In this document: in pieces, positions 19,425-27,584 of the stretch | Layout: every line of letters starts with the position of its first letter | How positions within the stretch are numbered: position 1 is the stretch's first letter | Assembly (NCBI RefSeq): GCF_900142985.1 | Contig: NZ_LT670849.1 | Span: 310,001-374,000, forward strand | Length of the DNA: 64,000 nt | Direction of reading: 5' to 3' | DNA from: Bradyrhizobium erythrophlei | Lineage (GTDB): Bacteria; Pseudomonadota; Alphaproteobacteria; Rhizobiales; Xanthobacteraceae | The notes under the pieces: model-generated | Seen by the model: the letters and a program-made list of their open reading frames with translations, nothing else | What the model was told of the DNA's origin: nothing | The model's database searches: none | Translations under genes and position numbers: made by a program

Positions 19425-20795
19425 ATGGATGTCAGTCGCCGCCATCTCATCGGAATCACTGCCGCAGGCGCTGGCGCGCTCGCGATTCCGCCGCCCGCCG
19501 CAGCCACACAGCCGATCTCCGCTCTGGGCCGCGACGCCACGCAGTTTGGCGTTCGTCCCGGCAGCCCGGACGATCAAACGAAAGTTCTGCAACGCGCGAT
19601 CGACGAAGCCGCACGCACGCAGGCCCCGCTGGCGCTCCCGCCCGGCGTCTACCGCACCGGCCCGCTTCGCCTGCCGAACGGCGCGCAGCTTGTTGGCGTG
19701 CGCGGCGCGACCCGGCTCGTTTTCACCGGCGGCGCCTCGATGTTCACAAGCGAAGGCGCCGGCAGCATCGGTCTCAATGCCCTTGTCCTCGATGGCGGAA
19801 ATATCCCTCTGCCCACCCGCCGCGGCCTCGTGCACTGCGTGAGCGGCCGCGACATCCGGATCGGCGATTGCGAAATCACAGCCAGCGGCGGCAATGGCAT
19901 CTGGCTCGAGAATATCGCCGGCGACGTCAGCGGTAACATCCTCACCAAGATCGCGGTCACGGCGATTACATCGTTTGACGCGCAAGGCCTCACCGTTACC
20001 CGCAACACGATTCGGGACACCAACGACAACGGCATCGAGATCCTGCGCACCTCGATCGGCGACGACGGCACGCTGGTCGCGGACAACCGCATCGAGGACA
20101 TCAAGGCGGGTCCAGGCGGCTCCGGGCAATATGGCAGTGCCATCAACGCATTTCGCGCCGGCAACGTGATCGTGCGCGGCAACCGCATCAAGAATTGCGA
20201 CTATTCGGCGGTGCGTGGCAACTCGGCTTCCAACATCCAGATCACCGGCAACAGCATCACGGACATGCGCGAAGTGGCGCTCTATTCGGAGTTTGCGTTC
20301 GAAGGCGCTGTCATCGCCAACAACACCGTGGACGGCGCCGCGCTCGGGGTCTCCGTCTGCAATTTCAACGAAGGCGGACGGCTTGCGGTGGTGCAAGGCA
20401 ACATCATCCGCAATCTGCTCGCCAAGCGGCCGATCGGCACCGCGCCCGATGACGACGGCGGCATCGGCATCTATGTCGAGGCCGACACCAGCGTCTCTGG
20501 CAATGTGATCGAGAATGCGCCGTCGTTCGGGATCGTGGCCGGCTGGGGCAAATATCTGCGCGACGTCGCAATCACCGGCAACGTGATCCGCAACGCTTTC
20601 GTCGGCATCGGCATCTCGGTGACGCCGGGCGCCGGCACCGCGCTCATCAACAACAACATGATCTCAGAAACCCCGCGCGGCGCGGTGGTTGGCCTCGATC
20701 ATGCGCGCCCGGTCACGCCGGACCTGTCCACCGAGGGTGCGCCGCGTTTCGCGCAAGCTGCCGTGGGAATGAACGCGGTCCGCAAGCTGCCCTAA
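19425..20795 (+). CDS. Tat-exported parallel beta-helix repeat protein (TIGR03808 type)
   Basis: A 456-residue protein starting MDVSRRHLIGITAAGAGALA, a twin-arginine signal (SRRHLIG) with cleavage near ATA. The mature region is a right-handed parallel beta-helix with recurring ITGNSITD/VIRNAF-like rungs, as in pectate-lyase-like folds. I recall this as TIGR03808, an uncharacterised family in Bradyrhizobiaceae. The frame is open far upstream, but ATG 19425 starts the signal peptide. Tat export suggests folding before secretion. No enzymatic residues can be named. The TIGR03809-like gene converges with it. Confidence 0.8.
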   Translation: MDVSRRHLIGITAAGAGALAIPPPAAATQPISALGRDATQFGVRPGSPDDQTKVLQRAIDEAARTQAPLALPPGVYRTGPLRLPNGAQLVGVRGATRLVFTGGASMFTSEGAGSIGLNALVLDGGNIPLPTRRGLVHCVSGRDIRIGDCEITASGGNGIWLENIAGDVSGNILTKIAVTAITSFDAQGLTVTRNTIRDTNDNGIEILRTSIGDDGTLVADNRIEDIKAGPGGSGQYGSAINAFRAGNVIVRGNRIKNCDYSAVRGNSASNIQITGNSITDMREVALYSEFAFEGAVIANNTVDGAALGVSVCNFNEGGRLAVVQGNIIRNLLAKRPIGTAPDDDGGIGIYVEADTSVSGNVIENAPSFGIVAGWGKYLRDVAITGNVIRNAFVGIGISVTPGAGTALINNNMISETPRGAVVGLDHARPVTPDLSTEGAPRFAQAAVGMNAVRKLP

Positions 20796-20814
20796 GGGAT
20801 CAGCTCGCCCAGCA

Positions 20815-21288
20815 TCACAGCGTGTTACGCAGGATCGGATAGCGCGCGGTAACCGCCGCGAGATCCAGCACCGCGGCAAAGGCGTCCTCCGCCAGGGGCT
20901 CGGCAAGGCGCTCGTCGCCCGCGACGACACCTTCTTCGGCAAGGACCGGAATCTGCTGCGGCGGCGCGATCGGAACGTCCGCGATCTGCGGCAAAGCGGC
21001 CGGACCGCGTCGAAGCTCATTCCGCGGAATCGCGGTTCGCGCGCGTCCAAGCCAGGATAGATCAATCGGCATATTGTCGCGCGTCGCCTCGCGTGACATG
21101 AGCTCGCGCCAGGTCTCCACCGCGTTTTTGGCTTCGCGAATATTGTCGAGAAACGCCTGTTCGCTGTGAAAGCGGCGCCAGCGCCCGGAATCAAACAATT
21201 CGGTGAGATATTCGAGGCGCTTTTCAGCGAGATTGCACCAGCGCGCGACAATTTCGCGGCCTTTGGCGACGTCCAGTTGAGATGCCAT
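20815..21288 (-). CDS. TIGR03809-like conserved protein
   Basis: A 157-residue protein with no signal. The N-terminal 90 residues (GREIVARWCNLAEKRLEYLTELFDSGRW) form a charged helical domain that I recall as TIGR03809, often next to TIGR03808 in this group; the rest is Ala/Pro-rich. ATG 21288 is preferred to 21342 because the extension is arginine-rich and not protein-like. It converges on the beta-helix gene with 19 bases between stops. Function unknown. Confidence 0.65.
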   Translation of the reverse strand: MASQLDVAKGREIVARWCNLAEKRLEYLTELFDSGRWRRFHSEQAFLDNIREAKNAVETWRELMSREATRDNMPIDLSWLGRARTAIPRNELRRGPAALPQIADVPIAPPQQIPVLAEEGVVAGDERLAEPLAEDAFAAVLDLAAVTARYPILRNTL

Positions 21289-21470
21289 AAATCTGCCCGC
21301 AAGAAGGAAAGGACGCGGACGCAACCGGAACGAATCAGCCAAACGTGACGAATATATTTTGTGGAAAAGTCGGACAAAGTCTAGTGCGGCGATTCTGACG
21401 TTCCTTTCAGTGTCGCCGCGAGCTCTTCAGAGGAACGTCGGAGTCAAAGCCACACTGGAACCATATGCTT

Positions 21471-21548
21471 GCTAGTGTCCCTTTGGTTCTGACATTCGTA
21501 AAAGTGCCCGCCGCGATACAGTACGAATGTCAGAACCGGGACGCTGGC
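21471..21548 (+). repeat. Bulged hairpin, type 2 (copy A; partner degenerate)
   Basis: Perfect 16-bp inner arms lie at 21485-21500 and 21522-21537 (GGTTCTGACATTCGTA and its complement). A TTT bulge at 21482-21484 separates them from an imperfect outer stem whose best-conserved part is GTCCC/GGGAC. The loop starts AAAGTGCCCGC as in the other type 2 copies. Just to the left, 21445-21470 resembles the 3' arm and AT-rich spacer of a type 1 partner, so this looks like a composite whose left half has decayed. Confidence 0.7.
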
Positions 21549-21604
21549 GGCATGCACCTGATACGGCATCCGACGCGGCTGAACCCGTGATCCTGCGGCC
21601 GCCA

Positions 21605-21716
21605 ATAAAAGGAAAAGACCCGCCCGGGGGGACAACCGGGCGGGTCAAGCCATATGGCGCTTGGGGTGGATGGGCGCTCGCGCCAGATATAGCCGTGGGA
21701 GGGATGACCGCTCCCA
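21605..21716 (-). ncRNA. Candidate small RNA between two repeat elements
   Basis: Read leftward, this stretch holds a hairpin TGGGAG/CTCCCA (21716-21711 with 21701-21696), a GGCGC/GCGCC hairpin (73-84 in 216xx) and a strong intrinsic terminator (21646-21617). A CTATAT hexamer at 21726-21721 could be the -10 box; the nearest TTGAAC (21753-21748) is 21 bases from it, longer than usual. No protein-like frame is convincing. Structure and terminator are seen; transcription is inference. Confidence 0.45.
21609..21646 (-). terminator. Intrinsic terminator, leftward
   Basis: GACCCGCCCGG and CCGGGCGGGTC (21617-21627 and 21636-21646) form a perfect 11-bp stem with an eight-base loop. On the minus strand it is followed by TTTTCCTTTT. 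No gene to its right reads into it, so it probably ends a non-coding transcript. Confidence 0.75.
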
Positions 21717-21821
21717 ACGCATATAGGTCGGACCAAGCCGGCGGGACGTTCAAAGCTCGTTAAGAAATTTCCCCCCGGGCCACTTCACGTCCGCGCGAGC
21801 AATATTTCACGGCGTTCGGGC

Positions 21822-21988
21822 CTGCTGGAGTGGATTTGACATTCGCTACCCTGCCGCCCGGAATGCGTAGCGCGAATGTCAAATCCAAAACTCCACTAGA
21901 AACCTATATTTGCCAGTGGTTCTTTGACTCTAACATTTGCAAAAGTGCCAGCCAGGCCGGGATGCAAATGTTAGAATCGGACCACTGG
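21822..21988 (+). repeat. Paired bulged-hairpin element (copies B and C)
   Basis: Hairpin B (type 1): inner arms GGATTTGACATTCGC at 21832-21846 and complement at 21872-21886, AAA bulge at 21887-21889, outer stem TGGAGT/ACTCCA (21826-21831, 21890-21895). AT-rich spacer AAACCTATATTT follows. Hairpin C (type 2): inner arms 21926-21940 and 21964-21978 with one mismatch, TTT bulge at 21923-21925, outer stem CCAGTGGT/ACCACTGG (21913-21920, 21981-21988). It ends 12 bases from the subtilase stop codon. Confidence 0.85.
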
Positions 21989-22000
21989 TTTGGTGCCGCC

Positions 22001-23575
22001 TTAGGGCTTCTCGGCGGCCATGGTGGGTGCCGAGAGGTCTCTGGTTGGCGCCGGCCGCTCCTTCTCCGTCTCGGATATTTCGCCCGCCGCCGGCTTCTCG
22101 GCGGCGGCAATCGGCGCCGATGCGGCAGCAACCGCCGACACCGCAGCAAAGGCATCGGCCTCCCCTGCACCGAACTGGTCATCCGGCCCGGGCGGACCGA
22201 GATCGCGCGCCGTTTTCATCAGCACTGCACGCACCTCGTCCGGCTTCAGCGACGGATTACGCGCCAGCACCAGTGCGGCGAGGCCGCTGACATAGGCCGA
22301 GGAAAACGAGGTGCCCGAGGTGATCTGATATTTGTCATCGGGCGCAGGCAGGAACAGATCGACGCCTGGTGCCGACAGCGCGATGTAGCTGCCCCGGTTC
22401 GAGGCCGCAAATAGCTTGTCCTGGGCATCGGTGGCGCTGACCGCAATCACGCTCGCATCCGCTGCCGGGTAAAGCGGCGGCGATTTGGGGCCGGCGTTGC
22501 CTGCGGCTGCGACCACGACGATGTTCCGCGCCGCCAGCGCCGCAAGACCGCGTGAAATAATGGTGTCTTTCGGGCCGGCGAAGCTCATGTTGACGATCTG
22601 CGCGCCGTGGCCCGCCGCAAGATCCAGACCCTTGAGAATCACAAAGGAGGTGCTTTCCCCGCCCTTGCCGGAGGCGCCAAAGGCGCGGACCGCCAAGATA
22701 TGCGCTGCCGGCGCACTTCCCATCAGCCGAACATGCGAAACGATCGCACCGGCAACGCCGGTGCCGTGCGCGTGCGGGCCTTCCTTGCTGCCAAGCGCAT
22801 CGAATGGCGTGATCGTGACACCGGCAAACTCGGGATGCTTGAGATCGATGCCGGAGTCGATCACTGCGACCGTCACGTTGGCGCCGTCGGCGATAGCGTG
22901 CGCCTCCGGCAATCGCAGTTTCAAACGCGCATATTGCGAGGGGTCGCCGTCGTTCGCGGCGGTTTTCTGATCCTGGAGAACGTAGCGGAAGTTCGGCTGG
23001 ACCGCGCGAACGCTGCTGTCCTGGGCAAATTCGCGGCTCGCGGTTTCTACCGTCTTGTTTCCCGCAATACGGAACAGGCCTATCGTGGCCCCGATCAGTT
23101 CAAAGCTTTGGGATTCGATGCGCCGCAAGCCATGTCGCCGTGCCAGCGCATCGACTTGCGCGCTTGTCAGCGAGCCATCGATTTCAGCGACGATCTCCTT
23201 GGCGATCGTGCGTGAGGCAAGCGAGGCCTCCAGCGCGGTGCCGTGGCCGCCCGCGCTCTTGCTTTTGCGGTTATTTCCGGTTGCCACCTGCCCCGAACAA
23301 TCGCCGTTGTCGCGATCAACAGCGCTGCAAGGAGATCCGACGCGGATGTTACCACGATCCAGTCCGGTAACCGCGCGTCCGGCCAGGTTCGGATTGATAT
23401 AGACATGCGGGCCATGGTCGAAGCTCGGGACCCGCGACGAGATATTGAGATTGGGTGAGCGCATAATGCTCTGCGCCAGAGCCGGCTGACTTCCCCACCC
23501 CGTCGAGAGAAAAGCGGCCAGAAGCGCGGCCATCGCAGGCAGGGTCTTCAGCCGCCACATCTTTCCAACTCGCAT
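22001..23575 (-). CDS. Secreted subtilase (S8) with I9-like prodomain
   Basis: A 524-residue serine protease. Signal peptide residues 1-35 (cleavage near ALAQ); a linker with two cysteines (C83, C93) follows; a prodomain-like segment spans about 127-200 (KEIVAEIDGSLTSAQVDALA ... VRAVQPNFRY, the inhibitor I9 pattern). The catalytic domain has D240 (AVIDSGID), H270 (HAHGTGVAG), N360 (AAAGNAG) and S423 (TSGTSFSSAYVSG), a complete triad. The C-terminal tail is Ala/Pro/Glu-rich. ATG 23575 is used; a GTG one codon earlier is equally possible. It is the last gene of an operon with an ECF sigma factor and its anti-sigma, which suggests it is their regulon member or signal protease. Confidence 0.9.
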   Translation of the reverse strand: MRVGKMWRLKTLPAMAALLAAFLSTGWGSQPALAQSIMRSPNLNISSRVPSFDHGPHVYINPNLAGRAVTGLDRGNIRVGSPCSAVDRDNGDCSGQVATGNNRKSKSAGGHGTALEASLASRTIAKEIVAEIDGSLTSAQVDALARRHGLRRIESQSFELIGATIGLFRIAGNKTVETASREFAQDSSVRAVQPNFRYVLQDQKTAANDGDPSQYARLKLRLPEAHAIADGANVTVAVIDSGIDLKHPEFAGVTITPFDALGSKEGPHAHGTGVAGAIVSHVRLMGSAPAAHILAVRAFGASGKGGESTSFVILKGLDLAAGHGAQIVNMSFAGPKDTIISRGLAALAARNIVVVAAAGNAGPKSPPLYPAADASVIAVSATDAQDKLFAASNRGSYIALSAPGVDLFLPAPDDKYQITSGTSFSSAYVSGLAALVLARNPSLKPDEVRAVLMKTARDLGPPGPDDQFGAGEADAFAAVSAVAAASAPIAAAEKPAAGEISETEKERPAPTRDLSAPTMAAEKP

Positions 23576-23610
23576 CACGGGATTTCCGGCTTATGAGCGA
23601 GCCGATCCGC

Positions 23611-24306
23611 TCATGGCGTCGCCACGGCGAGACTGACGATCCGCTCGTTTTGCAATCGGCTCAGGAGGTTTGCAAACTCGTCTTTCGACATCGACCCATT
23701 GGCAAATTGCAGGCGGAACATGCCGCCTTTGGCGCCATCGACGATCGAAGCCTGATATTTGTCGAGCAGTGCCGTGATGTCGCCGACGCGCGCATCCGGC
23801 GCAAATCGCACCAATGCCCGCGGCGGAGCTGCGGCCGAAAGATCGCGCGTGATCGGCTCGTTCATGCTCAACGAGGCGGTCTGGAAGGTGGCAGGGCGAT
23901 TGTTCATCAGCACCGTGCCGATAAAACCAGCCTGCACCAGCAAGGCAACGGCGGCGAGGCCGGCGGACCAGGCCAGCGTTCGCGGTGAAAGGCTGGCGAA
24001 GAAGCCGGAGATTCGCGTGCCGATGCCGAGCGAAGCCGACGGCTCTCGTGCCGGCTCCGCGTCGATCGCAGCAAACAGCTTCCGCATCGCACCGGACGAC
24101 GGCGCACCCAGGCTCTCGTTCAGATCGATGGTTCCGGCATATTCTTCGCGAATGACCGCGTATTGCCGGGCAAGCTCTGGATCGCGCGCGAGCGCATCGT
24201 CGACCTTGCGGGCATCACGCGCGTTCAGCGTGCCGGCCGCGTGCCACGGCAGCAGCAACTCGATCTCGCTCGGTTCCTGCTCGACGATTTTCTTGCTCGC
24301 AGCCAT
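23611..24306 (-). CDS. Membrane anti-sigma factor with periplasmic I9-like domain
   Basis: A 231-residue protein: N-terminal cytosolic helical domain (IELLLPWHAAGTLNARDARKV, about 15-35, the anti-sigma pattern but without the zinc HxxxCxxC motif), linker, transmembrane helix about 111-133, then a periplasmic domain about 163-230 (RALVRFAPDARVGDITALLD ... LQNERIVSLAV). The last domain follows the beta-alpha-beta-beta-alpha-beta pattern of subtilisin prodomains and resembles the prodomain of the downstream protease. The start overlaps the sigma stop (ATGA); ATG codons at 24309 and 24306 are adjacent. Order, overlap and topology make the anti-sigma call strong; the I9 resemblance was judged by eye. 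Confidence 0.82.
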   Translation of the reverse strand: MAASKKIVEQEPSEIELLLPWHAAGTLNARDARKVDDALARDPELARQYAVIREEYAGTIDLNESLGAPSSGAMRKLFAAIDAEPAREPSASLGIGTRISGFFASLSPRTLAWSAGLAAVALLVQAGFIGTVLMNNRPATFQTASLSMNEPITRDLSAAAPPRALVRFAPDARVGDITALLDKYQASIVDGAKGGMFRLQFANGSMSKDEFANLLSRLQNERIVSLAVATP

Positions 24307-24875
24307 CATGGCCAGCCTCGCTCTATACCGGCTGCCTTCAGCAGCTCGGCCAGTTTCTTGCGTGCGTAGAACAGGCGGGTCTTCACTGTATTCTCCGGAA
24401 TCCCAATGATACCAGCCACTTCTTCAACAGACTTCTCGTGATAGTAGACGAGATCGACGATCTCCCGATGTTCGGCCGAAAGCTGGCCTAAACATCTACG
24501 CAACGCGTCACCAGTATCCTTCTTCTGTACGCTCACCTCGGGATCGTCGGACGTGTCCTCGATCGCGTTGGCGGCCTCGTCGTCCAGTTCCGCGTCCTTC
24601 CTGCGGCGAAGCGCCGACAGGGCCTTGAAGCGCGTAATCGCGAGCAGCCAAGTCGAAACAGCGGACCGGCCCTCAAATTTCCCGGCCTGACGCCACACAT
24701 CAAGGAAAACCTCGCTGATGAGGTCTTCGGCCACCTGCTCGTTCCGAACAAGCCGAAGCCCGAATCGAAACACCCTGACGTGATGGCGCCCATAGAGCAC
24801 TTGCATGGCGAGCCGATCGCCCTGGGCAATCCGAGCGATCAGATTGTCGTCGGAAGCCGCCTGTGTCGCACTCAA
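24306..24875 (-). CDS. ECF RNA polymerase sigma factor
   Basis: A 189-residue extracytoplasmic-function sigma factor. Sigma-2 region: VLYGRHHVRVFRFGLRLVRN with AEDLISEVFLDVWRQ (about 27-63); sigma-4 region: LSAEHREIVDLVYYHEKSV then IPENTVKTRLFYARKKL (about 130-180), a helix-turn-helix for the -35 element. It belongs to the RpoE-like group with a membrane anti-sigma encoded next. The upstream region 24876-25254 should hold its promoter. The signal is unknown; the operon also encodes a secreted subtilase. Confidence 0.93.
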   Translation of the reverse strand: MSATQAASDDNLIARIAQGDRLAMQVLYGRHHVRVFRFGLRLVRNEQVAEDLISEVFLDVWRQAGKFEGRSAVSTWLLAITRFKALSALRRRKDAELDDEAANAIEDTSDDPEVSVQKKDTGDALRRCLGQLSAEHREIVDLVYYHEKSVEEVAGIIGIPENTVKTRLFYARKKLAELLKAAGIERGWP

Positions 24876-25254
24876 TGGCCGTCTCGCAAGGTTGGTCGGA
24901 TCAGACTGGGGCGTGGTTCGATCAGGAAGGCAAGATTCCGCAAATTATAGCAATAACCCGCAGGAGACTGTGATCTTCCGCACAGAAAAGCCTTTTCCTT
25001 CACGTGACGCGTCGACGCTTGACGGTATTTAAATACACCTTGCTCCCGTCGCAAATCGGCCCTCAGTGGCATTGGAACACGTTGGCAGGCGACGATGTCA
25101 CCGACATGCCGCCCATGCACATAAACGGCCGATTTCCTCATCCAAACAAGGGGAAAACGACACTTCAAGATCCGAGATTTCGCCGCGAAAGATACCAAAC
25201 CTAAAGGCTTTGCCACGTAAGTTCCCGTCGATTGCTTTCACCAATGGCGAATTT
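24876..25254. other. Divergent promoter region, no gene seen
   Basis: A 379-base region separates the leftward sigma operon from the rightward diguanylate cyclase gene. A minus-strand TATAAT-like hexamer (24949-24944) could be a -10 element for the sigma operon but has no clear -35 partner at 17 bases. Short frames here have no ribosome site. No terminator or repeat was seen. Confidence 0.45.
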
Positions 25255-26403
25255 ATGGGCATCGCGGCGTCGCCTTTTTTGAGTCCGACGGCAGACAGGC
25301 TGAACGGCGTCGGCCCCAAACTGACGACCGAGGTGCTTGCGCGTCGGGCGCGGCAGCGCCGGCAGATCCAGAGCGCGATTGGCATCAGCTACGTCGTCGA
25401 TGCCATCATCCTGCTGATCTATGCCCACGCCGGCACGACGTCACCGACGATCGGCCCCGCGTTTGCCATCTGCGGTCTCGTCTCGGTGACCGGATATATC
25501 CTGCTGTCAGAATCAGGCGTCACCGAGCGCTTTAGCGATCATTATTTCGTCGTTCCGCAATCGATCATCAGCGTGATCATCATGCTGGCGTTCACCTACA
25601 TCGCACCGCAAGTCGGCGTGATGTTTCTGTGCACGTTGTTCGTCGTGTTCGCCTTCAGCTCGTTGCGTTCGACCCCGTGGCAAACCGCGGTCGTCTGGAC
25701 GGCCACGGCGTCGGGACTTGCCGGACTGTTCCTGCTCACGGACAAACCGATTTCGCTGCCCCACGAAACCTATCTGGAACGCTTCGCCACGATGACGGTG
25801 TTCATCCTGACCGTCGGGCGCTGCATGTTCATTGGCATATTCTCCAGCGCAATGCGTGACTCGCTCTACCGAAGCGGCCTTGCGCTGAAGGAAGCCAACC
25901 GGCGCATCGAAGAGCTCGCCGAACTCGACGACCTCACCGGCTCGCTCAATCGCCGCTGCATCATGCGCTTTCTGGACGACGAGATCGCGCGCGCCCACCG
26001 GACCAGCGTCCCCTGCGCCATCGCGCTGATCGATCTCGACTGGTTCAAACGCATTAACGACACCTACGGCCACCCGACCGGCGACGAAGTGCTCAAGACG
26101 TTTGCGATCACGGTGTTCGCCAATATCCGCAGCGTCGACCGGTTCGGCCGCTATGGCGGCGAAGAATTCCTGCTGGTGCTGCCCGAAACGCCTGTCGACG
26201 TTGCGGTGCGGCTGCTCGACCGGCTGTGCTCGATCATCGCCGGTCTCGACTGGAGCGCATTCTCGCCGGGCATGCGCGTCACGGTTTCCGCCGGCGTCGC
26301 GACGCTGAAAGCAGGCGAAACGGCAGACACCTTTCTCGCTCGCGCCGACGGTGCGCTCTACAAAGCCAAAGCACAGGGGCGCAACCGCACCTCCAGCGCC
26401 TGA
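25255..26403 (+). CDS. Membrane diguanylate cyclase (GGDEF)
   Basis: A 382-residue protein with about six membrane helices (45-200) followed by a GGDEF domain that makes cyclic di-GMP. DDLTGSLNRR begins the domain, DLDWFKRINDTYGHPTGDEVL carries the metal site, and the active site is RYGGEEF. RSVD five residues before GGEEF is an intact RxxD inhibitory site, so product inhibition is expected. There is no EAL domain. ATG 25255 removes an upstream frame of unlikely composition. The DUF2336 gene follows 63 bases later. Confidence 0.92.
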   Translation: MGIAASPFLSPTADRLNGVGPKLTTEVLARRARQRRQIQSAIGISYVVDAIILLIYAHAGTTSPTIGPAFAICGLVSVTGYILLSESGVTERFSDHYFVVPQSIISVIIMLAFTYIAPQVGVMFLCTLFVVFAFSSLRSTPWQTAVVWTATASGLAGLFLLTDKPISLPHETYLERFATMTVFILTVGRCMFIGIFSSAMRDSLYRSGLALKEANRRIEELAELDDLTGSLNRRCIMRFLDDEIARAHRTSVPCAIALIDLDWFKRINDTYGHPTGDEVLKTFAITVFANIRSVDRFGRYGGEEFLLVLPETPVDVAVRLLDRLCSIIAGLDWSAFSPGMRVTVSAGVATLKAGETADTFLARADGALYKAKAQGRNRTSSA

Positions 26404-26466
26404 CCTTCATCTCGCCCGCGGACAAAGCGCCGCGGGTTCATACGACAGCTACTCCAGGATAGAGTC

Positions 26467-27579
26467 ATGAGTTCGAAACTGCTTCCCACTTCCGACGGCC
26501 TGCTCGACGAATTGCAGGCGACACTGGCACACGGAACCGTTGCCCGCCGGGTCGAAACGTTGCGAAAGGTGACCGATCTCTTCATCAGCGGCGTGGTCGA
26601 GTTTTCCGACGACCAGATCGCGCTGTTTGACGACGTGTTCCAATGCCTGATGCATCACATCGAGACCTCCGCGAGGGCGCTGTTGTCGAATCGACTTGCG
26701 CCAGTCGATCGCGCCCCGCCGCTGACCGTCCGCGCGCTGGCGTTCGACGATCTGATCGAGGTTGCGGCCCCCGTTTTATCGCAGTCGGAGCGGCTCGACG
26801 ACCAGACCTTGATCGAAACCGCACGCAACAAGAGCCAGGCGCACTTGATGGCGATTTCGACTCGCAAGACGCTCAGCGGCGCCGTCACCGACGTGCTGGT
26901 TCAGCGCGGCAATGACGAAGTGGTTCAAAGCGTTGTCGGCAATCCCGGCGCCGAATTCTCGGAACGCGGTTTTGCCCGACTGGTCAACCGTGCCGAAGGC
27001 AATGACAGCCTCGCTACCTGCATCGGCCTGCGTCCGAACATTCCACGGCACGTCTACCTGAAACTGCTGGCCAAGGCGTCGGCGACAGTGCGGACGAAGC
27101 TGGAAGCCGCCAATCAGCCGATCGCGCAGGAAGTGTCTAGCGCCGTGCGGGAAGCAACGCGACTGGCACGTTCTGCACCGACGGCCATGACCCAGGAAAC
27201 CGCGATCGCGCACGCGCTGGTCAAGTCGCTATACGAAGACGGACGGCTCGACGAATACCAGGTCGCGGCTTTCGCGGAAGCCGGCAAATTCGACGAAGCC
27301 AATGCCGCGGTCGCAGCCCTTGCCAACGTGTCGATCACGATCGCCGAGAACATGATGGTGGAAACCCGCGCCGAGGGCGTCATGATTCTCGCCAAGATTT
27401 CCGGCATGTCCTGGTCGACCGTCAGATCGATCATCAGGATGCGCGACGCGCTCGCCGGCAAGGAGCCGTCCGATCTCGAAACCTGCAAGGCCACCTACGA
27501 GCGGCTTCGTCCCTCGACCGCGCAGCAGGTGCTTCGCTTCCATCGCATGCAGCAGACGGCGACGCCGCCGGCGGCGTGA
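26467..27579 (+). CDS. DUF2336 domain protein
   Basis: A 370-residue, mostly helical protein of the DUF2336 family, common in alphaproteobacteria. Repeated short helical units (VRALAFDDLIEVAAPVLSQ, DEVVQSVVGNPGAEFSERGF) suggest a HEAT-like solenoid; SGMSWSTVRSIIRMRDAL near the C-terminus is typical of the family. No signal peptide or enzyme motif is visible. Position after the cyclase suggests co-expression. Stop codons converge with osrA across the palindrome GGTTCTAGAACC (27581-27592). Confidence 0.8.
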   Translation: MSSKLLPTSDGLLDELQATLAHGTVARRVETLRKVTDLFISGVVEFSDDQIALFDDVFQCLMHHIETSARALLSNRLAPVDRAPPLTVRALAFDDLIEVAAPVLSQSERLDDQTLIETARNKSQAHLMAISTRKTLSGAVTDVLVQRGNDEVVQSVVGNPGAEFSERGFARLVNRAEGNDSLATCIGLRPNIPRHVYLKLLAKASATVRTKLEAANQPIAQEVSSAVREATRLARSAPTAMTQETAIAHALVKSLYEDGRLDEYQVAAFAEAGKFDEANAAVAALANVSITIAENMMVETRAEGVMILAKISGMSWSTVRSIIRMRDALAGKEPSDLETCKATYERLRPSTAQQVLRFHRMQQTATPPAA

Positions 27580-27584
27580 CGGTT

